Below are positions 1-9,870 of a DNA stretch of 64,000 nucleotides, in pieces. Where the stretch lies: contig NC_084719.1 in NCBI RefSeq assembly GCF_033807575.1, positions 1,178,001 through 1,242,000 on the forward strand, read 5' to 3'. Position numbers and translations under genes: made by a program. Every line of letters starts with the position of its first letter. The first letter of the stretch is position 1. Below the pieces are notes generated by a model. That model saw nothing but the letters and a program-made list of their open reading frames with translations. It was not told the DNA's origin and did no database searches. Source of the stretch: Cydia pomonella. Taxonomy: Eukaryota; Arthropoda; Insecta; Lepidoptera; Tortricidae.

Positions 1-56
1 CACTCATTAACGACCTGGGAAGATTATAGAAGTCTGACTTGAATTTAAAAATGAAA

Positions 57-191
57 GGTTGCCAGAGGTCAACGAGGAGGGGGCGTGGTTAGGGTCGGTA
101 ACGCGCATGTAAGGAACCTTCGAGGCTGTGGAGACTGCTTACCATCAGGCGGGCCGTATGCTTTTTTGCCACCGATGTAGTATAAAAAAAA
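57..191 (+). mobile_element. LINE 3'-end fragment (untranslated tail)
   Basis: Carries the recurring tail with gtaacgcgcatgtaa, cttaccatcaggcgggccgt, tttgccaccgat and a terminal A run. The same tail is seen at 13430-13617, 18515-18652 (reverse), 37393-37500, 38628-38750 (reverse) and 40696-40893, so it is the 3' end of a multicopy retroelement. Confidence 0.6.
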
Positions 192-408
192 ATGACCCCC
201 AAGGAATTGTGCCGCGGGTGACTCAACTGTACTGCACGAAGCTTGACAACGTCAAATACTGTAATGCTGCACAAGAGATTTGACAGAGGTTCTTTTACCC
301 AATCAAAACTTTTCTTCACCATTCAAAACTTTTTTGAAGAGCGGGTATTCATGTATTGATTGAGTAATATTCAAAGATGCGGGTGGTATATTTATGGAGA
401 ATGTATTG

Positions 409-485
409 CAGGTGTCCAAGGGCTTCGGTAATTGCTTACTATTTTACTATCCGTCCTGGTTTGCCTTCTATATCATAAAAAATCA
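409..485 (+). mobile_element. LINE 3'-end fragment, second tail family
   Basis: Has gcaggtgtccaagggc, a cggtaattgcttac block and tttgcct...tatcataaaaaa, matching 17031-17108, where the same order appears with better preservation (caggtgtccatgggcggcgg). Confidence 0.45.
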
Positions 486-621
486 ATACCTGGAAGTCAC
501 GTTTTGACGACTGGTCTGGCCTAGAGGGTTATGAAGGGTCACTAAGCAGGGGCTTATGAAGCCGATGGTCCTGGGTTCGAATCCCGGTAAGGAATTTATT
601 TGTGTGACAAGCACAGATATT

Positions 622-960
622 AAAGCAAGAAATATTACTTTGCTAATCCGCGATGACTGACTGACTTTGTCAGTTGTCGGGTGTCAGACCGTCAACATCT
701 CCAGCATCTCCTGAGGATGCCTCGTAGAGAGGCGAAACACGTGTCGAGTTTTGTACTTTTGGTGGTGGGTTGTTATATTTATTTGCGTATTTATTTTTGC
801 GGTGGGAGGGTGGGAATATTAATTGCATGTAAAAATACGCAAGTATAACGGGTTAGCACTGTTTGACTAACACGTTATTTTCTCGCGGATTAGCAAAGTA
901 ATATTTCTTGCTTTAATTAGCATGGATCTCCGCAAAGTAACGCCTGATTCTATTTTTTTT
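622..960 (+). mobile_element. Penelope-like or similar retroelement insertion with hammerhead-like motif
   Basis: The 339-bp insert splits a SINE and is flanked by the perfect 13-bp duplication aagcacagatatt (609-621 and 961-973). Its first 31 bases (622-652) recur perfectly as the reverse complement at 884-914. A hammerhead-ribozyme-like core lies at 711-743. Target duplication, internal inverted end and ribozyme motif together resemble Penelope-like elements, which are known to carry hammerheads in their terminal repeats. The exact family is inferred, and no protein is encoded. Confidence 0.6.
705..750 (+). ncRNA. Candidate hammerhead ribozyme motif (short stem III)
   Basis: Core CTGAGGA at 711-717 (fits CUGANGA), one extra T at 718, stem II GCCTC (719-723) closed by GAGGC (729-733) with loop GTAGA, then GAAA (734-737). 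The following CACGTGTC supplies a palindromic, loopless stem III ending in the cleavage triplet GTC, as in hammerheads proposed to act as dimers. Flanking CTC and GAG can form the inner part of stem I. The unpaired T718 is non-canonical and may weaken activity. Confidence 0.5.
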
Positions 961-1103
961 AAGCACAGATATTTTTTACTGAGTCTTGGGTGTTTTCTAT
1001 GTATTTATGTATCTGAAGGTATATTACTATATTAAGTCCTTAACCTGCCACATAGCTGCCCGGCTGATGCCGCTATAAAGCTCTCAGGAAATACAATACT
1101 TAC

Positions 1104-4100
1104 TTATTCAACGCATCTTCAACATATTTATAAAAGTGGTACAACTTCGCATCATTTTCGTAATATCCCTCCAACTCTCTCTTCTTCCTGGATACCTCAA
1201 CGTCATATCCAGAGTTGGCCCACAGGATATCCACAGGAATCTGGGAGCGGTTCCAGGGCAGCTGGAAGTTGGCCTGGATAGCCCAGTTCACGTTTATGGT
1301 CTTTATTGGCGTTGGGGTTCCCACGCCTATGTTGACCTGGAAAATAACGATAATGTATTAAATTAATGAATTGTTGACTATTATAAGTCTATTAGGTATA
1401 CGTAATACCGCATAATCGTACATGGGCATCCTTTAACCTATCAAAAATTGTGTGTTCAAATCCGGGTTGGGCTGTTTAGAGTAGAAAAAAACATTCTTGA
1501 CAAAAATGAAATAAAGATGAACAATAGACTAAACGAGTACACTGACAAAACACTGACACGTACAATCATACCCACAGATAAAAGAAAGACGAAAGGCTAC
1601 AATGAAGAGATTTTGAAATCTTTAATTTCCCATCTCGAACTCTCAACTCAACCCCGGGTTAGTGTTTATGTAACTCCGAGTTAATGGCTAACCCAGTACA
1701 AGTGGCCCTAAGGTAAGGTAGGTTTTAAACGAACTTTTAAAATTAAAAAAGAAAATCATTATTTCGTTTCACGTTCATGCAAAACTGCAAGTAATACTAT
1801 AGCGGATGCGATTGTCATTTATGTCATTCCAAATCAGACCAAAGTGCTCCAATCGTCATTTATATAATTCTGAAATAGAAGCGAAGAGGGGGCGCTGGTC
1901 GGAAAAGTGGCGAGTTGGGAATCAAATGGCTGGTCACAGACATTCCATCTAATTATATTATCATGCTTGCACTGAATTTTATTTTATTTTAAACTTAGTA
2001 ACTTTCGCGAGAAGATCTCCAGATATTTTTGTTGTTGTTTAAGTGTAATGGGATTTTTAGTATCCATTGAACTACGTGGTAATATAAAACTAATTAAGAG
2101 TAAGTCTTGAAACGCGTTTAATCATTCTTAAGTCAACACCCGGCAATCCATCGCGAGAGTTACGTGAGACTTGACCAGCCATGTCCATCAATGATTATAT
2201 CGATGGATCATTGAAATACGTTTGCGAGGTCTAAATAAAATATGTCGTGGAGGCCGTCAGTGCCAGACCGTGAAACGACGCACTTTGAGACCAGTAATAG
2301 TGCAAGAAATTGCAAGTATTTCGAAGTATAGACGACTATTTTTAGACAAAAAACCGGTTTCAGTAACAGTCCTAATTAAATCTTTTTTATGTCAATTGGC
2401 GGGCCCGATTTCCTAAGTACTTAAAGCAAAAAAATTGTTTGACTCATTTTGATGGCATTTACTTTTTTTACTGTGTAGAATAAGTACTGTTGTCCCTGCA
2501 CGTAGGTATTTATTGCGTAAAATTTAATAAACTTTTACTTCGCTTTATACAATATTCATATTAAATCCATAGCTACAGAGAAAAAAAGAAAAAACAAATA
2601 AGTTGCATACTTTTTTCCCATGCCGTCTGTAATGTTCCCCGTGGCCCCGAAGCTCAAATTTTCCAGATCCCAGAAATTGTAGTTGTGAAATTTGATTACT
2701 GTCACTATTTTTTGAACCCCATTTAAGACCTAAAATCTTTTATTGCAATCACATTATCCCTTTACGACCGGTTCGATATAATTCGGCAAATTACTTTTAA
2801 AAAATCCTGCCCGCAAGTAAATTGTCTTTTCGAGCTCAGGCCTATTCCGATCGAATCTGCAGACATTAGCGACACGTTTCAGTACTAAATACCGCAGGTC
2901 AGTAGGATCAGTCTGTCGCGAGACTGCTTTGAAGATGGTGGCATTTTTTGATGGGAGTAGTGGCACACGTAAGTTCTTAATTTTGTATAATTTTGGTATC
3001 AAACTTGTTATTTAATACTTAATTATTACAGTAAAAGAGTTATGTGTGTTTATTTATCACAAATTAGAGTAACAATAAGTTATTAAGGGGAAACTACATG
3101 CTCGTAAAAAAAGAATTGCACGAATTTGTGGGTTCGGCCGTAGCCCGTAAATCGATGGTCGTAACTATTTGCAAGTTTTTGTCTATCCGGCTTCTGCGCA
3201 GAAAATCAAATCAAAAGAAATAGTCATATGTTTGATAGTTTTATAATACTTTTCGTTTTGTAATGTTAGATTTGTGTTTTTTTTAAGCGTCCATTAAGAG
3301 GCAAAAAATTCCTTGAAATTTTGTGCAATAATAATACGAGTATATCACATAATGATGAATTATACGATGCCCTCGAAGAATTCCCTTATTCGCTTTTTGA
3401 ATGAATTGAAAACGAAATCAAAGAATCAACGACGAATATGATGAGATGCTATGAGATGTACCTAAAGAGAGTCTGCTGATGGTGACAGACCCAGTGTCAC
3501 TAGTTAGGAGGAAAGACAACGAATATGTTTTCCTACTGTCTAACTGCTCGGGAACGATCAGCATTAAGGTTGTCAAGAGATGGGAGATAAAGATTCGGTC
3601 ATACGTGTATGTTACAGCTTCAGAAAAAGTTATGAACTAATAAACCCATGGGAGGCGTTGATATACCTTTTTTAAACAAGGAGATGGACACTGAAACCAA
3701 ATTCTTTCTTTCTTTTTACATGTGAATGAATCAATATTCATTTTATGGATATTCGCTTGATTGTGATGCCATAGGCCGTCCTACGTGCGAAATACTGGAT
3801 TTACTCGATTTTAGCTTCAAAATCTTAGAAATGTTGGTTAAACCACCAAGAAAACGACGTAGTGAAGCATGTCTGAGGCGTCTGAGTGATGTTTCAGATG
3901 ATGCTTCAATTTGACGATACCAAATCTCCAAGAGCCCGCCAATTTCAGACTGCTTCAGACTGCTTCAGCAGGGCTATTACTCGTTGTATTAAATGCAACG
4001 TGTTCGTTACACGTCAAAATAATTTTTTCAAGCATTTCCTTTAGATGTAGTTGAATTGAGAGTACTTTACAATTGTTGATTATTGTTTTTAATCATTCTT

Positions 4101-6501
4101 TAATCGTTAAGATGTTGATTCTTAAAGAAAATTGTGATAATTATGCTAAATTGAATACTGATTACTTCATATGCTATGCATGTGCAGCATACACATGCAT
4201 TGTTCTGTAAAATGTTGCGTTTTAGTCATATTATTTTACAAAACTGAATGATTTTGCACGTTCGTGCATTTCCAGATAGTTCCTGAACGTCACTTTCGTG
4301 CACGCGATTTTTTTTATGACAAAGGACACAAGTTTTTTTTTAAACATTTTATACACGTATTTTATAACAATTAAAAATGGTTCACATGCATTTTTTATGA
4401 ATCTATGCAAAATATTTTTCCCGGCCGTAAAGGGTTATTTAGCCCTAAATTTTTTCCCTTCGGCCGCGTACGCAACCAGAGCTTCGTAACCAGATGCGAT
4501 CGAAAACTATTTCTGCCTTATACGAAACCGGTTGCGATCAAAAACTAATTCCGTCTTACTAGTTATCAGTTACGATCGAACACTTTTCTTTGTTGTACGA
4601 AACCTTTCGACCGTTGATAAAGTCAGCTGAGATTATATTTATACACCTTGTTATACAGTATAAGTACTGTACACGTTATATATCTAGTCAAAAATCAGAA
4701 CACAGTAATCAGATTAGAACTCACTTGAAGTAATGTTTAAGTGGCCAGTGATTTGTTATATTACCCACTGTAAAGGTTTCATGTGAGATCTAAATATGTT
4801 ATATTGAGTTTTGTTAAATCAATAGTTTCCAAAAAATGCACAGGATAAGAAATTATGAGTATCATGACAAAATATTTGAAAAAAAAAAACCTATAGCTAG
4901 ATGACCCAGACATTGGTTTCGTATAAGAACGAGAAGTGTTTGATCGTAACTGGTTACGGGTAAGACGAATTTAGTTTTTGATCGCAACCGGTTTCGTACA
5001 AGGCAGAAATAGTTTTCGATCGCATCTGGTTACGAAGCTCTGGTTGCGTACGCGGCCGAAGGGAATTTTTTCCTCAGTAATTTTAGTAACTTTGTATTGC
5101 ATAGCACTCGTGTACTAATTATGGATCTACTGATGTCTATTTCATTGAAATCCGCTTAATAGTTTAAGCGCTAGAAGGAAAAATATGATTTAATATTCGA
5201 AGACCTCTCAAGGCGGTTGGTTTAATTTTTGTGTAATAAAACAAGTGTAAAGGGTAAGTTGTGAAGGGTTAGAGGAATCTACCGATACGTCATTTAAAAA
5301 AATCCGTCCAGTATCCTAAGCTACAGGATGTACTGAATCATCAGTACTGAAACCCATAACCCTACTTTCTGGTTAAGTCGCAGTCGAGTAAAATGCTAAT
5401 ATTGGGGTAGATCACGTACAAATGTTTAATTAAAAATGGAATTCATATTCCTCCGTTTTTCCCTATTAAGACAATGTCCCCTGGAAGTGTATGAGCGTTA
5501 AACTTAGATTCAGCTACTATTTTCTATAACAAGATCTATTTTTTCCGCAAAGATATCTAGGATTTTTTTTGTGTAGAATTTAATAAGCTTTAAATTTGCT
5601 TTACACTATATTTTCATAAAGAATGTAGATTAAAACGCAAATTTCTCCTAGATGGTACACATTTACCAAGATGGCTGCGATTCCTCGAGGTCCCCAAATG
5701 TCAAATGGCATGAAAAAGGGCCTTTAATTTATATACATACCTAATTTCATGACTGTTCCAGAGATTTCGAGGTTGGTCCTAATCCGAATGTGCTATAAGT
5801 GGAAACCGTTTTCTCCCGGAATGTAAATTTCATCAAAAATGTACGTACACTTTCCTCTTAAATAAAGTTACTTTCTCATCCTCATCAACTCCATTTCGGA
5901 GATAATTAATAATTTATTTTAATCTGATTAGGCTCCTACGAGCGTATACACTTGCCTTAGGGCCTGTTTGCATATTGATTAGTGTTTAGTATGAGTTTAT
6001 ACATTTACTACTAAACGCAAATACTACTTTTTAGGGTTCCTAACCCAAAGGGTAAAACGAGACCCTATTACTGAGACTCCGCAGTCCGTCCGTCTGTCTG
6101 TCTTTCCGTCTGACACCAGGCTGTATCTCATGAACCGTGATAGTTAGACAGTTGAAATTTTCACAGATTATTTCGCATTCTGTTGCCGCTATAACAACAA
6201 ATACTAAAAAGTACGGAACTCTCGGTGTGCGAGTTCAACTTAAATATGCAGCAACAAGCTATTAAGTTTCATTTAATGTACCTATACTCCGAAGTTAACG
6301 GAGTTTTAAAAAAATACCGTGTATAAGGTAATCGCAATGATTAAAAATATTATAACTTACTTGAAACAAAGTGCTATTAGGATACAAAAGCTGCCGCCGA
6401 TATCGGTGCACTGTTTCGTCTCCTATCGTCGTCTCGCTCCCACTTATAAGGGCTGCCACGCAACATAATACACTGATTATCGCCGCATTGCTCGTCATCA
6501 T
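1104..6501 (-). CDS. DM4/DM12-family secreted protein, gene A (5' part; continues past left edge)
   Basis: Two exons are visible on the minus strand. Exon 1 runs 6501 to 6361 (47 codons, ends in phase 0 before gtaagt) and encodes MM-TSNAAIIS, a hydrophobic leader, a cleavage-like RYRR at residues 33-36, then LLYPNSTLFQ. Exon 2 runs 1336 to 1104 after a ttttccag acceptor, adds 77 codons with NVNWAIQANFQLPWN, and ends in phase 2 at gtaagt. The intron is 5024 bp and holds a 608-bp TIR element. The exon carrying the first conserved cysteine pair is not found in 1-1100, so the gene continues off the window. DM4/DM12 proteins are insect proteins of unknown molecular function. The family call rests on the leader, the dibasic site followed by YPxxSxFQ, and intron phases shared with the complete neighbours. 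Start uncertainty: two adjacent ATGs at 6501 and 6498. Confidence 0.72.
1337..4447. other. Gene A intron, left half: no recognised gene
   Basis: AT-rich sequence with scattered short frames. A minus-strand frame at 2754-3002 and a short splice-flanked frame near 2630-2730 show no family resemblance and were not called. A SINE-like remnant near 1440-1470 is possible. Confidence 0.4.
4456..5063. mobile_element. 608-bp non-autonomous TIR DNA transposon with 8-bp target duplication
   Basis: Ends are CCCTTCGGCCGCGTACGC and its reverse complement. The inverted arms extend about 155 bp (4456-4610 and 4910-5063) with repeated cgatcgaaaac / gttttcgatcg motifs. Flanks are the identical 8-mer AATTTTTT (4448-4455 and 5064-5071). 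An 8-bp duplication suggests a hAT-, P- or Merlin-like mobilising transposase; which one cannot be settled from the ends. Confidence 0.75.
6028..6240 (+). mobile_element. Lepidopteran-type repeat (tttttagggttcc family), divergent copy
   Basis: Starts tttttagggttcctaa, followed by aaagggtaaaacg and a gtccgtccgtctgtctgtct run, then ctatctcatgaaccg-like text. It shares this order with 8734-9230, and ends near tacggaactctcggtg. Probably a LINE or SINE 3' region. Confidence 0.55.
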
Positions 6502-7458
6502 GATGGTTCTGATGGACTGAATGTGTGGCAAGTGCCGTACGGTAGTCGAACGGCACTTATTACGTGTCAAAGTGATTGCGATGACGATAGGGTAAACGAT
6601 GCAGACGACGACATTATAAATAAAAGTTACCTACACAGAAAAATCCGTGTGACAGGACAGAGCGTCTCCTTGGCGATCTCGAGAGTATTTTATTTTTTAA
6701 TAATTCAATAACACCTACTTAATTCTTTTGTCACAGTTTGATTTGGTCTCAATTATATCTATTTTTTGTGAGGGCAAAAATAACAAATACAAGAGACAAA
6801 TGACTGCCTTCTTAGGCCTTTTAAAACAAGCCGTATACGGTCGCGTAAAGGTCGTTGAAACGTAATTAAAAGAGTAGTCTCTTTCACTGTTACACTAAGT
6901 ATCACCAGCTTTCATATGACATTATAAGCCTCTTCGAATGTCATTGTTCTATGTCGGTCCGGTGTGCTCGTTCACTGATAAGCAACTACCGAGTAATATG
7001 TTAATGAACAAGCACCTTAATAAGTACGTTAATATTTCAAATGTTCATCTTGCAACCAACAAGGAGTTTTATTACTGGTCATTAAATCCAATAGCAACTA
7101 CGACACGTAATAAGGCAGTGTACTTTGTGTCTCGTGACATGCCCCTTGTTGGATAAACAAATTAGTGTCCGCTTGAGCATGTGACTGGATATTTGGATGG
7201 TTTGGAAAGGGCGAGAGCACAGTGCACTGTAAGCTGCGCTTTAAGTTCCTAATTTTCCATTAAAAAATACTCAGACATACATTCTGGAGAGTGTGCAAGA
7301 ACTGCACGACCTGGTCCCACCTCTTTTCCATCATCGGAATTCCAGGCACGGGAAGCGAATGCACCCGTTCGTTGTTCAGCCTGCCCTCTGTATACCCTCA
7401 GAAATATGACCTTGTTTCTCTTTAAAGTAAGAGTAAATAGGATGCAGCAGGTTGACTA

Positions 7459-8730
7459 GGTTTAATCGCCGGTGGTGGGGGGAGCATCCATTGGTGTCAA
7501 GTCGACAATGCGGTACCTAGGCATAGTCCTCGACAGCCGGTGGACGTTCAAGAAGCACTTTGAAGGCCTTGTTCCCAAACTAATAGGAGCGGTGTCGGCA
7601 CTTAGCCGGCTTCCACCCAACGTCGGTGGGCCGAATGTGAGCTGCAGGAAGTTGTACGCGGGTGTAGTGCGGTCGATGGCCCTATACGGGGCGCCGATTT
7701 GGGCCTTCTTCCTGACCGCCGAAAATCAGGCCCTATTGCGAAGGCCACAGCGGGTCATGGCGGTCAGGATGGCGAGGGCATACCGCTCCGTCTCCCACGA
7801 GGCAGCGTGCGTGTTGGCGGGGACTCCGCCTTGGGACCTCGACGCAGCAGCGTTAGCTGACGTTTATTGGCGTGTCACTGAGGCACGAGCCAGTGGGATC
7901 CAACCACCCCTGGAGGAGGTCAGACGGTGTAGACTTGACTCCCGTCGAGTGCACCTCCAGAAGTGGAAAGAAAGGTTGGAGGCGCCAAGTGCCGGCCACT
8001 GGACCGTCGAAACAAGACGTCCCGTTCTGGAGCGATGGGACAAAAGAAAGGGGGGTTCCTCTCCTTCCACCTTACTCAGGTCCTTTCGGGGCATGGTTGC
8101 TTCGGGAGATACCTGTGTAGGAGGGCGAGACGGGAACCGACGATGCAGTCCACGACTGCGGCGACGCCGAAGACACGGCGCTACACACGTTGGCGGTGTG
8201 CCCAGCGTGGGCGGAGCAGTGGGCCGCACCCGTGGCCATAGTGGGGAGCGACCTTTCCTTGCCAGCGGTGGTGAAAGCCATGCTTGGTGGGGAGAGGCCA
8301 TGGGTGGCTGCGGCCTCCTTCTGCGAGGACGTGATGGCGCAGAAGGAGGCGGCGGAGCGCAGCAGGGAGGAAGATCCGGCCTCCCAGCCAATGTGCCGCA
8401 AACGTGTCGGGCGAAGGCGGTTGGCATACGACCGCCGATTACCCCCATAAGGGTTCCTGTGGGCGGCAGGCTCGGGGACGTCTGCCGCCTACACAAGGGT
8501 CCCTGCGCAGGCGGGCGCGATGCATGATCAACGCGCCCACTGAGGTGGAGGGGTGATATATATTCCCCCACGAGTGGAGTCCGAGTCCGGACGGCCGCTG
8601 GCGAGGTTGCGGAAGAGTACTTCGGCGTTCCTGGGACCTCGCCCTATAGCACTGAGGCGGCAACAGAGGGGTCTTATCAGCCTATACGGGAGTCCCACAT
8701 AACCATCCCAGGCCCGTCCCCGCGTCTGGC
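7459..8730 (+). pseudogene. R1-clade LINE ORF2 C-terminal remnant (frameshifted, 5'-truncated)
   Basis: The frame from 7472 reads RYLGIVLDSRWTFKKHF, then MALYGAPIWA and RMARAYRSVSHEAACVLAG, the region after the reverse transcriptase core of R1-type ORF2 proteins. A frameshift near 8050-8075 moves the protein to FHLTQVLSGHGCFGRYLC, and another near 8140 moves it to CGDAEDTALHTLAVC, the CCHC-like finger, then CPAWAEQW and a normal stop at about 8448. The endonuclease and RT catalytic core are absent. The 3' untranslated part runs to about 8730. Long antisense frames here are GC-rich shadows. The closest clade is inferred from the motifs: R1 elements proper sit in rDNA, but related clade members insert elsewhere. 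Confidence 0.8.
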
Positions 8731-8733
8731 CTT

Positions 8734-9235
8734 TTTAGGGTTCCGTAGCCAAAGGGCATAAAACGGAACCCTTATGGATTCGTCATGTCTGTCTGTCTGT
8801 CCGTCCGTATGTCACAGCCACTTTTTTCCGAAACTATGAGCACTATACTGTTGAAACTTGGTAAGTAGATGTATTCTGTGATTTTGACACAAAAATAGAA
8901 AAAAAAAACAATAAATTTTGGGGGTTCCTCATACTTAGAACTGAAATTTAATTTTTTTTTTCATCAAACCCATCCGTGTGGGATCTTCAAAAATGATATT
9001 GAGGTTAGTAATAAAAAAAATTAAACTGAATAGTTTACGCAAGAGACACTTCCAAAGTGGTAAAATGTGTCCCCCCCCCCCCCCCCTGTAACTTCTACAA
9101 TAACAGACTGCTAAAACTAAACAAAATATATGATGTACATTACCATGCAAAAATTTTTAATACGTCATAAACTCATAAATGGTACGGAACCCTTCAATGG
9201 GCGAGTCCGACTCGCACTTGGCCGCTTTTTTGTTT
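8734..9235 (+). mobile_element. Repeat of the tttttagggttccgtag family, with poly-C tract
   Basis: Begins tttttagggttccgtagcc with the tctgtctgtctgtccgtccg block and ends near acggaacccttcaatgggcg...cttggccgctttttt. A run of about 17 C lies at 9069-9086. The end segment recurs reversed at 53550-53600. No intact protein. Confidence 0.6.
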
Positions 9236-9299
9236 CTCCGTGTATGTACGTTAATTTTTAGAAGTTTTCCACCAGCTTTTGCTAGCCGCCTATTAGATA

Positions 9300-9590
9300 T
9301 CAGCCTCCTCTCATGCGCCAGAGGGCTTGGGCTATAGTCCCCACGTTGGCTCAATGCGGGTTGGAGACTTCACATACACCTTTGAATTTCTTTTATGGAG
9401 GTTTCTTCACGATGTTTTCCTTTACCGAAAAGCTAGTGGTGAATATCAAATGATATTCCGTACATACTTGTATGTTCCTAAAGACACGCGGGTAGCGTTG
9501 CTGGCCTTGTGGATAGACGTCCAGCTTTCAATCCAGAGGTCGCGGGTTCAAATCCTGACTAGTCTAAATTTTAGTAGTGATAAAAATAAT
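9300..9590 (+). mobile_element. SINE (tRNA-derived), composite
   Basis: Includes gatgttttcctttaccgaaa and gatattccgtacata, shared with the reverse-strand SINEs at 11245, 12676 and 20144, plus a tRNA-like gcgggttcaaatcctg box near 9541-9556. Confidence 0.5.
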
Positions 9591-9870
9591 GGTGCGTAAA
9601 GCTTACCTACGCCTACTTACCCATGTCTAAAAGCTGCGCATATTAAAGTTATCCAGTGAGAACACGACCTAACAATTGCATTACGTATTAGCTGGCAAGT
9701 CCGTTGACGCTGCCGAAGCATCAAGCCGTCAGTGAACAGGCTTTAGAGGAAAAATGTGACGCGCTTCAATCGGCCGTGAATGGGTGCTTTAATCTGGACC
9801 ATGAGGTCAGTGAATTATTTTTTGGATGTGTGCTTTTGAATTTTTTATGGATATTTGGTATTTTGAAAAT

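Larger units (their letters stand above)
507..1045 (+). mobile_element. tRNA-derived SINE, interrupted by a retroelement at 622-960
   Basis: The head reads gacgactggtctggcctag, with the Pol III B-box-like ggttcgaatcc. The body resumes after 960 with agatattttt...gagtcttgggtgttttctatg. Uninterrupted copies at 40937-41210 and 45548-45800 show the two halves are contiguous in this family. Confidence 0.75.

Noticed and set aside
2630..3002. Minus-strand frames with splice-like edges in the gene A intron
   Set aside because: FWDLENLSFGATGNITDGMG and the frame next to it do not resemble DM4/DM12 and are not needed to join the two exons in phase.
7864..8571. 235-codon minus-strand open frame
   Set aside because: It is antisense to the R1-like LINE remnant; GC-rich sequence lacks stops by chance, and the Pro/Arg/Ser-rich product matches no family.
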